NCBI GenBank assembly: GCA_002350445.1
Contig: DEEV01000074.1
Span: 37,714-44,864 of the forward strand
Length of the DNA stretch: 7,151 nucleotides
From: Treponema sp. UBA2869
GTDB taxonomy: Bacteria; Spirochaetota; Spirochaetia; Treponematales; Treponemataceae
Direction: 5' to 3'
Within the stretch, counting starts at the first letter, position 1, and the number at the start of each line of letters is the position of its first letter. A model generated the notes under the pieces. It was not told the origin of the DNA and searched no databases. It was given only the letters and a program-made list of their open reading frames with translations. Positions 1 through 5,517 of this stretch are shown piece by piece. The position numbers and the translations under genes were made by a program.

Positions 1-4
1 TTAT

Positions 5-679
5 ATGACTTTATACGACGAACTTCTAAAATATCAGGATTTAAAATACAAAGAATTTCAGGCGGCTCTTGTTCCTGATTTAGACAAAATTACGATGCTT
101 GGAGTAAGAACTCCGGCTATGCGTAAACTTGCAAAAGAGTTTTTCAAAGCTCCGGAATCGGCTGTATTTCTTAAAAATCTGCCTCATAAATATTTTGAAG
201 AAAATCTTATTCATTTTTTTATGATTTCAATGATAAAGGATTTTGACGAATGTGTTGCCGCTGTTGAAAAGTTTCTTCCGTACGTGGACTGCTGGCCGGT
301 GAGTGATCAGGCGAGCCCGAAAGTGTTTAAAAAAAATCATGATAAACTTTTGCCTTATATAGAAAAATGGATCTTAAGCGACCATGTTTACACTGCGCGC
401 TTTGGAATGCGAATTCTTATGAACGAATTCCTTGATGAAGATTTTAAACCGGCGTATCTTGAACTTGTGGCAAATAAAAAAGGCGAAGATTACTACATAA
501 AAATGATGATTGCCTGGTTCTTTGCCACAGCACTTGCAAAACAGTATGATGCTGCTCTGCCGTTTATACAAAATCACCGGCTGGAGCAATGGACGCACAA
601 CAAAGTCATCCAAAAAGCAATTGAAAGTTTCCGTGTTTCAGAAGAGCACAAAGCCTATCTTAAAACGCTGAAGGTGTGA
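5..679 (+). CDS. DNA alkylation repair protein, AlkD-like HEAT-repeat glycosylase family
   Basis: This 224-residue, all-helical protein resembles the AlkD family, cytosolic glycosylases that remove N3- and N7-alkylated purines from DNA and embrace the duplex with HEAT-like repeats. The sequence has the GVRTP motif near residue 33, LPHKYFEEN near 59, a DCWPVSD block at 95-101, ARFGMRILM at 131-139, a YYIKMMIAWFF block at 163-173 and WTHNKVIQKAIES at 196-208. By spacing, W97, D101 and R136 match the W109, D113 and R148 active-site residues of Bacillus cereus AlkD, and W171 lies close to where W187 would fall (remembered family knowledge). The start ATG lies 4 bases from the window edge, so the ribosome site is unseen and a slightly longer N-terminus is possible, although MTLYDELLKYQDLKY looks like a natural start. 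The gene is complete at the 3' end and convergent with the next gene. No clear terminator is visible in the 96-bp gap. The family call is firm; activity on alkylated bases is inferred. Confidence 0.88.
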   Translation: MTLYDELLKYQDLKYKEFQAALVPDLDKITMLGVRTPAMRKLAKEFFKAPESAVFLKNLPHKYFEENLIHFFMISMIKDFDECVAAVEKFLPYVDCWPVSDQASPKVFKKNHDKLLPYIEKWILSDHVYTARFGMRILMNEFLDEDFKPAYLELVANKKGEDYYIKMMIAWFFATALAKQYDAALPFIQNHRLEQWTHNKVIQKAIESFRVSEEHKAYLKTLKV

Positions 680-775
680 ACAAGGCTTGATTTTTGACAG
701 ATTTGTATGCACCTTTGTACATAGCTGTTACATTCACTTTTACTAGTTAGTTGTTATTCCCTGATTGTCGCGAGA

Positions 776-1543
776 TTATTCCAGAATGCTGACGTAACCG
801 CCAAAAATCCAGACCATTTCTGTTTGCGCATCTGGCCAGGCCGGTCCTTCAACCATTATTAAATACCATGGCGCTGTTATGCCATCAATTGTGTCGTCTG
901 TAACAGTTTTTGCAAGAACTTTATATTCTTCGCCTTTGAAAACTACTGTACGATCTTCAATGTATTGTCTTTTTTCGTAATTAAAATAATCAATATGAAC
1001 AAGTTCACCTTTTAAGGAAGGTGTTTTACGTATTTTAAGATTCTCATTTATGCGGATTTTAATAGGATACTTTATACAGGGAATACCATTAAATTCATAT
1101 TTTTTATATGGTGCAGAAGGCCGGTTGCTCCAGAATATTTTATCTTTGGAAATATATGCTCCCTGATTGTAAATATTGCTTATATCAAGATCGATGATAT
1201 ATTCTGTAGGCTTATCAGAATTCATTCCAAACTCATTGAAGCTATTTGCTCTTTCTTCATCAGTTTTTGTATAGACTTTATCAACATAATTGAATGGATA
1301 ATTAATGATGATTTTATTTTTCTGAAACGAATATGTTCCGTCGCAAAAATGGGAATCAAAACCATCTATGGTAAACGTGCCGTCATCTTTAAATATTAGC
1401 CTTGAGTAGGCTTCAAAGCCATGACTAATATAAATTTCTCTGTTTTCATCAAAAAACTGTTTATATTCTTTATCTGAATGTTGTGCGCACACAGGTGCAA
1501 ATGTACTAAATAAAATAAGCAATGTAAAAAATATTTTTTTCAT
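776..1543 (-). CDS. Secreted hypothetical protein with C-terminal bacterial SH3-like domain
   Basis: This 255-residue protein begins with a signal peptide: MKK, a hydrophobic core at residues 4-15, then VCA before Q21, which fits signal peptidase I. C19 could suggest a lipoprotein, but P17-V18 before it makes a poor lipobox. Residues 22-160 are polar, rich in Tyr, Asp and Lys, and match no family I recognise; the segment DDGTFTIDGFDSHFCDGTYSF (roughly 53-73) looks like beta-strands of a lipocalin-like or META-like fold. Residues 161-255 resemble an SH3b domain: ENLKIRKTPSLKGELV at 167-182, TIDGITAPWYLI at 218-229, and the closing VWIFGGYV at 244-251. Such domains bind cell-wall or protein ligands, and small secreted SH3 proteins are common in Treponema, so a periplasmic or surface role is inferred. 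The ATG follows GAGGAG by 13 bases, a loose spacing. The gene is monocistronic and divergent from the tRNA-Cys. Confidence 0.8.
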   Translation of the reverse strand: MKKIFFTLLILFSTFAPVCAQHSDKEYKQFFDENREIYISHGFEAYSRLIFKDDGTFTIDGFDSHFCDGTYSFQKNKIIINYPFNYVDKVYTKTDEERANSFNEFGMNSDKPTEYIIDLDISNIYNQGAYISKDKIFWSNRPSAPYKKYEFNGIPCIKYPIKIRINENLKIRKTPSLKGELVHIDYFNYEKRQYIEDRTVVFKGEEYKVLAKTVTDDTIDGITAPWYLIMVEGPAWPDAQTEMVWIFGGYVSILE

Positions 1544-1609
1544 ACTATCTTATAGACTCCTCGTTTGTAGCAGCGCAGAATGTTTGATACTTCCTTGCGG
1601 TTCAAAAAA

Positions 1610-1639
1610 ATTATAGCATGAGTGATTACAATTTGTAAC
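1610..1639 (-). promoter_or_regulatory. Candidate promoter of the secreted SH3 gene, with an overlapping 13-bp palindrome
   Basis: On the minus strand a perfect -10 hexamer TATAAT (1610-1615) is preceded by TG one base upstream (extended -10). A weak -35, GTTACA, lies 18 bp further (1634-1639). The -35 region overlaps the perfect odd palindrome TTACAATTTGTAA (1626-1638), which has the size and placement of a repressor operator. The predicted start site is about 60 bases before the ATG at 1543. Promoter and operator are both inferred from sequence alone. Confidence 0.4.
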
Positions 1640-1656
1640 CGTCTTAAATCTTTACC

Positions 1657-1685
1657 TTGACATTCTCTGTTTTATTTGGTAAAGT
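1657..1685 (+). promoter_or_regulatory. Promoter of tRNA-Cys
   Basis: A perfect -35 TTGACA (1657-1662) is followed after 17 bp by a -10-like TAAAGT (1680-1685, four of six matches). Transcription would start near 1692, about nine bases before the mature tRNA 5' end. That is the expected layout for a stand-alone tRNA gene. Confidence 0.6.
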
Positions 1686-1700
1686 TCATTATCAAATTTT

Positions 1701-1772
1701 GGTGTGGTACCCAAGCGGTAAGGGATCGGTCTGCAAAACCGTCATTGGTTGGTTCAACTCCAATCCACACCT
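1701..1772 (+). tRNA. tRNA-Cys (anticodon GCA)
   Basis: The full cloverleaf can be drawn. The acceptor stem GGTGTGG (1701-1707) pairs with CCACACC (1765-1771), and the discriminator base is T1772, the U73 identity base of tRNA-Cys. The D stem is CCC/GGG (1710-1712 with 1722-1724), with only three pairs, as is typical for this tRNA. The anticodon loop CTGCAAA (1731-1737) carries GCA at 1733-1735. Its stem 1726-1730/1738-1742 has a T-T mismatch at the outermost pair. The T stem is GTTGG/CCAAT around the loop TTCAACT (1753-1759), with a G-T outer pair. The CCA tail is not encoded (A, A, T follow), so it must be added enzymatically. The tRNA delivers cysteine to the ribosome. It stands alone, with its own promoter and a strong terminator. 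Confidence 0.95.
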
Positions 1773-1784
1773 AATACAATAGAA

Positions 1785-1827
1785 GAAACAAAAAAAGATA
1801 GTCCAGTGGACTATCTTTTTTTGTTTC
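1785..1827 (+). terminator. Intrinsic terminator of tRNA-Cys, perfect 20-bp hairpin
   Basis: Positions 1785-1804 pair without mismatch to 1808-1827 around the three-base loop AGT. The inner GATAGTCC/GGACTATC core is flanked by an A7 tract on the left and a T7 tract on the right, so the U-run forms the outer part of the stem. It begins 12 bases after the tRNA end. Because it is symmetric it could stop transcription from either side. Confidence 0.9.
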
Positions 1828-1919
1828 AACTTATCAAATTTTTTTTACAATTCAGTCCACTGAACTGTGGTTTTTAGTTTTAACTTATTAGATTTTTTTT
1901 TTGCTTCAACTTATTAATT
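1823..1919 (+). repeat. Degenerate tandem copies of the terminator region
   Basis: The motif TTTCAACTTATCA followed by a T-run recurs: AAC at 1828-1830, again at 1882-1884 (period 54) and again at 1908-1910 (period 26). The second copy is also preceded by a hairpin-forming segment, TTCAGT-CC-ACTGAA (1851-1864, with ACA/TGT outside it), which resembles the AGTCCAGTGGACT core of the tRNA terminator. A T-rich stretch at 1871-1881 follows this second hairpin, so it could serve as a backup terminator. The simplest explanation is local duplication of the terminator plus its T-rich flank, followed by drift. Confidence 0.55.
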
Positions 1920-1933
1920 ACTTGTATAACTCT

Positions 1934-2080
1934 ATGCGGCAGGTGCTGGAGCAGTTGCGAAGCAAGCCGCTTGCGGCTGAGGGCTACCGAACTGCGGAAG
2001 GACCGACGGCAGTACCGAGGTACTGCCGGGCCGCCCGAATAAAAAAACGCAGCCCCGTTTGCACGGAACTGCGAAAGTAG
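1934..2080. other. GC-rich palindromic block in the gene-free stretch after tRNA-Cys
   Basis: This block is far richer in G+C than the AT-rich flanks. It contains AGCCGC-TT-GCGGCT (1965-1978), the perfect hairpin CGGCAGTACC-GA-GGTACTGCCG (2007-2028) and the terminator hairpin of the next gene (2048-2073). ACTGC at 1991-1995 can also pair with GCAGT at 2009-2013, which competes with the main hairpin. An open frame of 48 codons runs exactly across the block (ATG 1934-1936 to TAG 2078-2080, plus strand), but it has no Shine-Dalgarno site and no family I know. A mobile or multicopy palindromic repeat is more likely than a gene. Confidence 0.55.
2041..2073 (-). terminator. Intrinsic terminator of the SemiSWEET-SGNH fusion gene
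   Basis: Read on the minus strand, the stem CGCAG...CTGCG (2069-2073 with 2048-2052) encloses an inner CCGT/ACGG stem (2063-2066 with 2055-2058) and an AA/CC internal loop. A run of seven T residues (2047 down to 2041) follows at once. The hairpin lies about 60 bases after the stop codon at 2134 and has the right polarity for that gene. Confidence 0.8.
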
Positions 2081-2133
2081 AGGGTATTACTTTTTTCGGG
2101 AACTTCCCGTAGATTGCAATTTATACTGCCGGA

Positions 2134-3099
2134 TTAACCAACCATTGGTATTTCGCTTTTTGAAGCAACGTTGTGGTATGCCCAGCTGTAAAGGATTTCT
2201 GCAACGTCGCGCAATGGTTTTCTGATTTTCAAGCCCATGTCGTATGCAAAGTTTGATGCGGCTTTTGTAGCTTCCGGATTCCAGAGTTTTGCATTTTCGA
2301 GGCTTACATAAGCGGCTCTTTCTGCTTCTGCAATTGCTTTAATATGAGCGTTCATAAGATTTGCTGTTTTGTTGTCTTTTGAACCGTCTGCTGAAACAAG
2401 TGCAATGCGGCAGTTTTTATTTGTCAATTTAATTTCTTCAACAAGTTCAAGGTAGTTTTTGTCGAAAGAAGCGTAATCGTTTGCAAAGCTGTTGAGTTCT
2501 GATTCGCCAATGTGAATAAGTACTGCTTCTGGTTTAAGCTCGGCAACGTTTGCCTGGAAGTATGACTTTGCATTTGCAAGTGTGAAAGCTTCTGAGCTTT
2601 TGTTGTAAATGTCGAAGTTGAAGTTGTATTCTTTTGCAAGTTCGCTTACAGGAATTGCCTTGTCTGAAGTTCCACCAAGAAGAATAACTGCGTTCTTTTT
2701 TTCTACTGCTTTTGCAGGTTTTGAAATTAATTCATCCAATGAATTTGTGTAGTTAGTCATATTTTCCTCCTTTACGGCTTCTACCTTGAGCTCAATTTTA
2801 TTTACTTTTAAGTTCTTTATATCTTCAGCTTTTTTATCCAAAGCTTTATTTCTTATGTAAACAAATACGTTTGTCATTACAATTGTAAGGTTCAAAAGAT
2901 ATACGGCAAATACATAGTTGAACTGACCGTTTATAATTTTTGCAGAAATACCTGCGAGGTATCCTGTAATAATAAGGATAATAAACGGAAGACTTGTTCC
3001 TTTTGCTGTTCCAGCTCTGTAAGCCTTTACTACGTTTAACGGCCATGAAAAACCGAAACAAACTAACATTGATGCTTCAAAAAGGTGTGCATAATTCAT
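2134..3099 (-). CDS. Fusion of SemiSWEET/PQ-loop-like membrane domain and SGNH-like domain
   Basis: This 321-residue protein has two parts. Residues 1-85 form a three-helix membrane bundle (about 5-28, 36-57, 61-83). The first helix ends in SWPLNVVKAYRAGTAKGTS, which has the layout of the proline-centred PQ-loop of SemiSWEET sugar transporters, and N70 in the third helix sits where SemiSWEETs place a substrate-binding Asn. Such domains work as dimers. Residues 86-113 are a charged Lys/Glu linker. Residues 136-321 look like a flavodoxin-like SGNH/GDSL fold: AVILLGGTSD at 137-146 in the nucleophile position (G-T-S instead of G-D-S), and VLIHIGESELN at 193-203 in the GxND position. I see no DxxH block, so hydrolase activity is doubtful. 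The ATG follows GAGGT by seven to eight bases. The gene is divergent from the kinase operon across 265 bp. Membrane domain: fairly sure. Substrate: unknown. SGNH assignment: tentative. Confidence 0.72.
   Translation of the reverse strand: MNYAHLFEASMLVCFGFSWPLNVVKAYRAGTAKGTSLPFIILIITGYLAGISAKIINGQFNYVFAVYLLNLTIVMTNVFVYIRNKALDKKAEDIKNLKVNKIELKVEAVKEENMTNYTNSLDELISKPAKAVEKKNAVILLGGTSDKAIPVSELAKEYNFNFDIYNKSSEAFTLANAKSYFQANVAELKPEAVLIHIGESELNSFANDYASFDKNYLELVEEIKLTNKNCRIALVSADGSKDNKTANLMNAHIKAIAEAERAAYVSLENAKLWNPEATKAASNFAYDMGLKIRKPLRDVAEILYSWAYHNVASKSEIPMVG
2758..2773 (-). promoter_or_regulatory. Internal ribosome-binding site and ATG inside the fusion gene
   Basis: On the minus strand AAAGGAGG (2766-2773) lies five bases before an in-frame ATG (2758-2760), which is Met114 of the fusion. 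This is the best Shine-Dalgarno site in the window and better than the one at the gene's own start. Initiation here would yield a soluble protein of 208 residues (2134-2760) with the whole SGNH-like domain and no membrane helices. It may mark the old start of a separate gene that lost its upstream stop codon, or a functional second start. The AAG-GAG-GAA codons also encode a Lys/Glu linker, so chance is possible. Confidence 0.55.
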
Positions 3100-3122
3100 T
3101 TTTTTTACCTCATAAACTTTTT

Positions 3123-3209
3123 AGTTTTACTTTTTTTCTAACCCGGCTTTTGCAGGTGAACTCCGTCTTTGCCTGCTGGTTATGGCAGCAGACAGACGGA
3201 AGTAAAACT
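3123..3209 (-). promoter_or_regulatory. Structured 5' leader of the SemiSWEET-SGNH gene, possible cis-regulatory RNA
   Basis: In the minus-strand transcript, AGUUUUACUU (3209-3200) can pair with AAGUAAAACU (3132-3123), closing the element just before the ribosome site. Directly inside is a hairpin: UCCGUCU pairs with AGACGGA (3200-3194 with 3168-3162) and CUGCUG with CAGCAG (3191-3186 with 3178-3173), with an apical loop of seven. The loop-side UAACC (3182-3178) is complementary to GGUUA (3143-3139) in the 3' joining strand, which would make a pseudoknot. CCUGC (3156-3152) can alternatively pair with GCAGG (3176-3172). The element is GC-richer than its surroundings. It matches no riboswitch class I can name. 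Confidence 0.4.
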
Positions 3210-3223
3210 TTTTTAATGTCTTC

Positions 3224-3252
3224 ATAATAGCGGTGTTCAATCGCGCACGCAA
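3224..3252 (-). promoter_or_regulatory. Candidate promoter of the SemiSWEET-SGNH gene
   Basis: On the minus strand the -10 TATTAT (3224-3229, five of six matches) lies 17 bp from a weak -35 TTGCGT (3247-3252). Transcription would start near 3217, just before the structured leader, giving an untranslated region of about 118 bases. This is inference from hexamers only. Confidence 0.35.
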
Positions 3253-3338
3253 TTTTTTGAAAGAAAAGAAAACGTTTTAAAAGATAAAAAAAATAATTTG
3301 TCCGGCGCTTTTTTTACTTTCAAAAGTCGAAATAAATT

Positions 3339-3357
3339 TGCTAATATAGTATATAAT
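3339..3357 (+). promoter_or_regulatory. AT-rich promoter zone of the kinase-regulator operon
   Basis: Several -10-like hexamers overlap here: TGC-TAATAT (extended -10, 3339-3347), TATAGT (3345-3350) and a perfect TATAAT (3352-3357). None has a convincing -35. If the perfect hexamer is used, the transcript would start within a base or two of the ATG at 3365 and be almost leaderless, which fits the lack of a good Shine-Dalgarno site before this gene. Confidence 0.4.
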
Positions 3358-3364
3358 TGAAGAT

Positions 3365-4630
3365 ATGAAGGAAAAAAAATCTGGAGAACTGAATTCTATT
3401 AGAAAGGAAATCCGCCGCACTCAGCTTGTCCTAATTATTTCTGTAACAATTCTTCTTAGTCTTGGCGGTGCTTTTATAAATATTTCTTCTGCTGAAAAGG
3501 ATTTTAGCGAAAGCCTGCAGAACACTTCGGAACTTATTACACGTCTTTACAGTTTTACAAAAAATTATACTCAGCCGGAACTTTGCATTTATATGGACAG
3601 TGTTGTAAAGGAACTTACAGATGTTGATATTATTTCGGTTGTAGATAAGAATTTTAATCGTGTTTATCATACTCATCATAACCTGATAAATACAAAATAT
3701 GATGGAACTATTCCGGATTTTTCTACACACAAGAGCGGCTATTACACGGAAGATGATATTGGTCCGTCGGGTTTGCAGCGAAGAACTTATTCTGCAATTT
3801 ATGATTCGGACGAAAATTATGAAGGATTTATTATGACAATTCGTCTTAAATCTTCCATGAAGCTTATTACTTTTAGAATTCTGATGCTTTTTGTAGTTGT
3901 TACTGTCTGTGCAATTTTTGTAGAAGCGCTTATTGCATTCATTATATCTAAGAAAATCAAAAAAGAATTTCTTGCTTTTACAGAAGATTTTGAAGGAACA
4001 AAGATTCTTGTTGATTCGATGCGTGCAAACAATCATGATTTTACAAATAAGCTTCATGTAATTCTTGGGCTTATTCAGATTGGTGAATACGACAAGGCTG
4101 TCTCTTACATTCAGAACATTTCTATGATTCAGCGCGAGACTATAAGCAAGGTTATGAAACTTATAGAAAATCCTTCTTTTGCGGCTTTGATTGTTGGAAA
4201 AATTGCGCGTGCTTCGGAATGTGATGTGCGGTTTATTTTGCAGGAAGGAATTTGTTTCAGGTCTGAAGATATTGCAATTCCTTCGGAAGCACTTGTTACA
4301 ATTACCGGAAATCTAATTGATAATGCTTTGGACGAGATGAACAAAAGCATTAGTGATATTGGAACTGTAAAGGAACTTGTGTTTGGTGTATATACTCGAC
4401 CGGGCAGCCTGCTTATTACGGTAAAAGATACGGGCGGCGGAATTCCAGAGGAAATTGGTGATAAGATTTTTGAAAGTGGATTTTCTACAAAGGGTACCGG
4501 ACGTGGCATAGGGCTTTTCCATACAAAACAGCTTGTAGAAAGTCTTGGAGGAAAAATTTCGTATGAATCTGAAACAGGTCGTGGAACCTGCTTTATGGTT
4601 ACAATTACAAAAGGAAACGGAGTTGACTAA
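3365..4630 (+). CDS. Membrane sensor histidine kinase, CitA/DcuS family, without the cytoplasmic PAS domain
   Basis: This 421-residue protein is the sensor of a two-component system. A first membrane helix (about 20-40) is followed by an extracytoplasmic sensor domain (about 41-167) with the PAS-like layout of CitA/DcuS: SVVDKNFNRVYHTHH at 91-105 and GLQRRTYSAIYDSDENYEGF near 136-155. A second helix (about 169-194) follows. The phosphoacceptor region SMRANNHDFTNKLHVILGL at 218-236 has H224, as in the DcuS/CitA H-box. The ATPase has an N-box with NLIDNALDE at 316-324, G1 DTGGGIP at 355-361 and G2 GTGRGIGL at 377-384. CitA and DcuS proteins usually carry a cytoplasmic PAS domain between helix 2 and the H-box and are some 540 residues long; here helix 2 runs almost straight into the H-box. 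The family senses citrate, fumarate or similar carboxylates, but the ligand here is unknown. The regulator gene follows after 27 bp. Confidence 0.93.
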   Translation: MKEKKSGELNSIRKEIRRTQLVLIISVTILLSLGGAFINISSAEKDFSESLQNTSELITRLYSFTKNYTQPELCIYMDSVVKELTDVDIISVVDKNFNRVYHTHHNLINTKYDGTIPDFSTHKSGYYTEDDIGPSGLQRRTYSAIYDSDENYEGFIMTIRLKSSMKLITFRILMLFVVVTVCAIFVEALIAFIISKKIKKEFLAFTEDFEGTKILVDSMRANNHDFTNKLHVILGLIQIGEYDKAVSYIQNISMIQRETISKVMKLIENPSFAALIVGKIARASECDVRFILQEGICFRSEDIAIPSEALVTITGNLIDNALDEMNKSISDIGTVKELVFGVYTRPGSLLITVKDTGGGIPEEIGDKIFESGFSTKGTGRGIGLFHTKQLVESLGGKISYESETGRGTCFMVTITKGNGVD

Positions 4631-4657
4631 GAAGAATAAAATTCTGGAGAACTTAAG

Positions 4658-5410
4658 ATGAGTTTTAAGGTTTTGGTTGTAGAAGATGATCCTATGGTTT
4701 CGATGATAAACTGTCAGTTTGTCGGAAAGAATCCTGATTTTACAGTGGCTGGCAGCTGTCGTAACGGGCAGGAAGCGCTTGAATTTTTGAAAGAAAATCA
4801 GGTTGATCTGATTATGCTTGATGTTTACATGCCTGTTATGAGCGGGACCGAAACCCTTAAAAAAATCCGCGAAATGAAAATTGATGCAGAAGTGATTATG
4901 GTTACGGCTGCAAATGATACAGAAACAATCGGCGAAACTATGCATCTTGGCGTACTTGATTATTTGATTAAGCCTTTTACGTTTGAGCGTTTTAATGTTT
5001 CACTCGAAAAATTTGTTGCGCAGCGAAAGCTTATAAAGGAAAATACTGTGATGGATCAGAGTTGTCTGGATTCTTTGATTACGGCGTCAAAGTCATCTGG
5101 AAATGAGATAAAAACGGCAGGTACTTCAGAGGCTGCAGGAAATCTTTCAGATAGAACAAACAGTGTGGAAGCAAGTCCTGCTTTTGAAAATCTTCCAAAA
5201 GGAATACAGAAGCGTACGCTTGAACTGTTTCTTGATTATTTTTCTAAAAATTCCAGCTGGAACAGTGTTGATGTAATTGCAGAAACTTTGGGAATTTCTA
5301 TAGTTACTGTTCGAAACTATATGAATTTTCTGGCAAAAGAAAAATATGTTAGTGAAGATATAAATTACAGCACCGGCGGCCGCCCAAGTATGATGTACAA
5401 GCGGAATTAG
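4658..5410 (+). CDS. Response regulator, CitB/DcuR family
   Basis: This 250-residue protein is the DNA-binding partner of the upstream kinase. The receiver domain (about 1-122) has the acidic pocket E9-D10-D11, phosphoacceptor D55 in LIMLDVYMP, T83 in MVTAA and K105 in LIKPF. A Ser/Thr/Asn-rich linker (about 136-178) of low complexity separates it from the C-terminal winged helix-turn-helix (about 182-250). The latter shows VDVIAETLGISIVTVRNYM at 204-222 and ends in the STGGRPSMMYK motif typical of CitB/DcuR/MalR regulators. The start is fixed by GGAG eight bases before the ATG. The 27-bp gap and shared strand indicate one operon, ended by the hairpin at 5518. No transporter or carboxylate-metabolism gene is adjacent, so the target is not obvious. 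The divergent membrane-fusion gene is the nearest candidate. Confidence 0.93.
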   Translation: MSFKVLVVEDDPMVSMINCQFVGKNPDFTVAGSCRNGQEALEFLKENQVDLIMLDVYMPVMSGTETLKKIREMKIDAEVIMVTAANDTETIGETMHLGVLDYLIKPFTFERFNVSLEKFVAQRKLIKENTVMDQSCLDSLITASKSSGNEIKTAGTSEAAGNLSDRTNSVEASPAFENLPKGIQKRTLELFLDYFSKNSSWNSVDVIAETLGISIVTVRNYMNFLAKEKYVSEDINYSTGGRPSMMYKRN

Positions 5411-5456
5411 AAGTAATAGGATGAAGCTACAAAAACTTTTCTGATGAAAAATATTA

Positions 5457-5482
5457 GTAGTTTCGGCGGATGCCAAAACTAC
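5457..5482. other. Imperfect hairpin between the regulator gene and the operon terminator
   Basis: GTAGTTT (5457-5463) pairs with AAACTAC (5476-5482), then a C-A mismatch, then GGC/GCC around the loop GGAT. It is not followed by T residues on the plus strand. On the minus strand a T-rich TAATATTTTTC follows, so it could be a secondary stop for guaA read-through. It could equally be a 3' stabilising hairpin of the operon mRNA. Confidence 0.35.
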
Positions 5483-5517
5483 AGATGTGGGAGAATGAAA
5501 AAAAATTTGTAAATCCT

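Noticed and set aside
1495..1500. Cys19 of the secreted SH3 protein considered as a lipoprotein anchor.
   Set aside because: The residues before it, Ala-Pro-Val, do not make a lipobox, while VCA before Q21 fits signal peptidase I.
1971..2030. GC-rich block considered as a signal recognition particle RNA because of GCGGAAGGA.
   Set aside because: The GGAAGG word is not set in the conserved SRP stem-loop with its GCA partner, and the surrounding hairpins do not match.
3123..3209. Leader considered as a cyclic di-GMP-I riboswitch because of the GCAAA and AAAGCC stretches.
   Set aside because: The order and spacing of the conserved GEMM segments and its tetraloop stem do not fit; only short purine-rich words match.
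3431..4945. Long minus-strand open frames opposite the kinase and regulator genes.
   Set aside because: Their composition is typical of antisense shadows of AT-rich genes (rich in Asn, Lys, Ser and Ile), and the plus-strand genes are certain.
5444..5512. A 22-codon open frame with two cysteines between the regulator gene and the operon terminator.
   Set aside because: It has no ribosome site at a usable distance and overlaps a hairpin; it is short enough to occur by chance.
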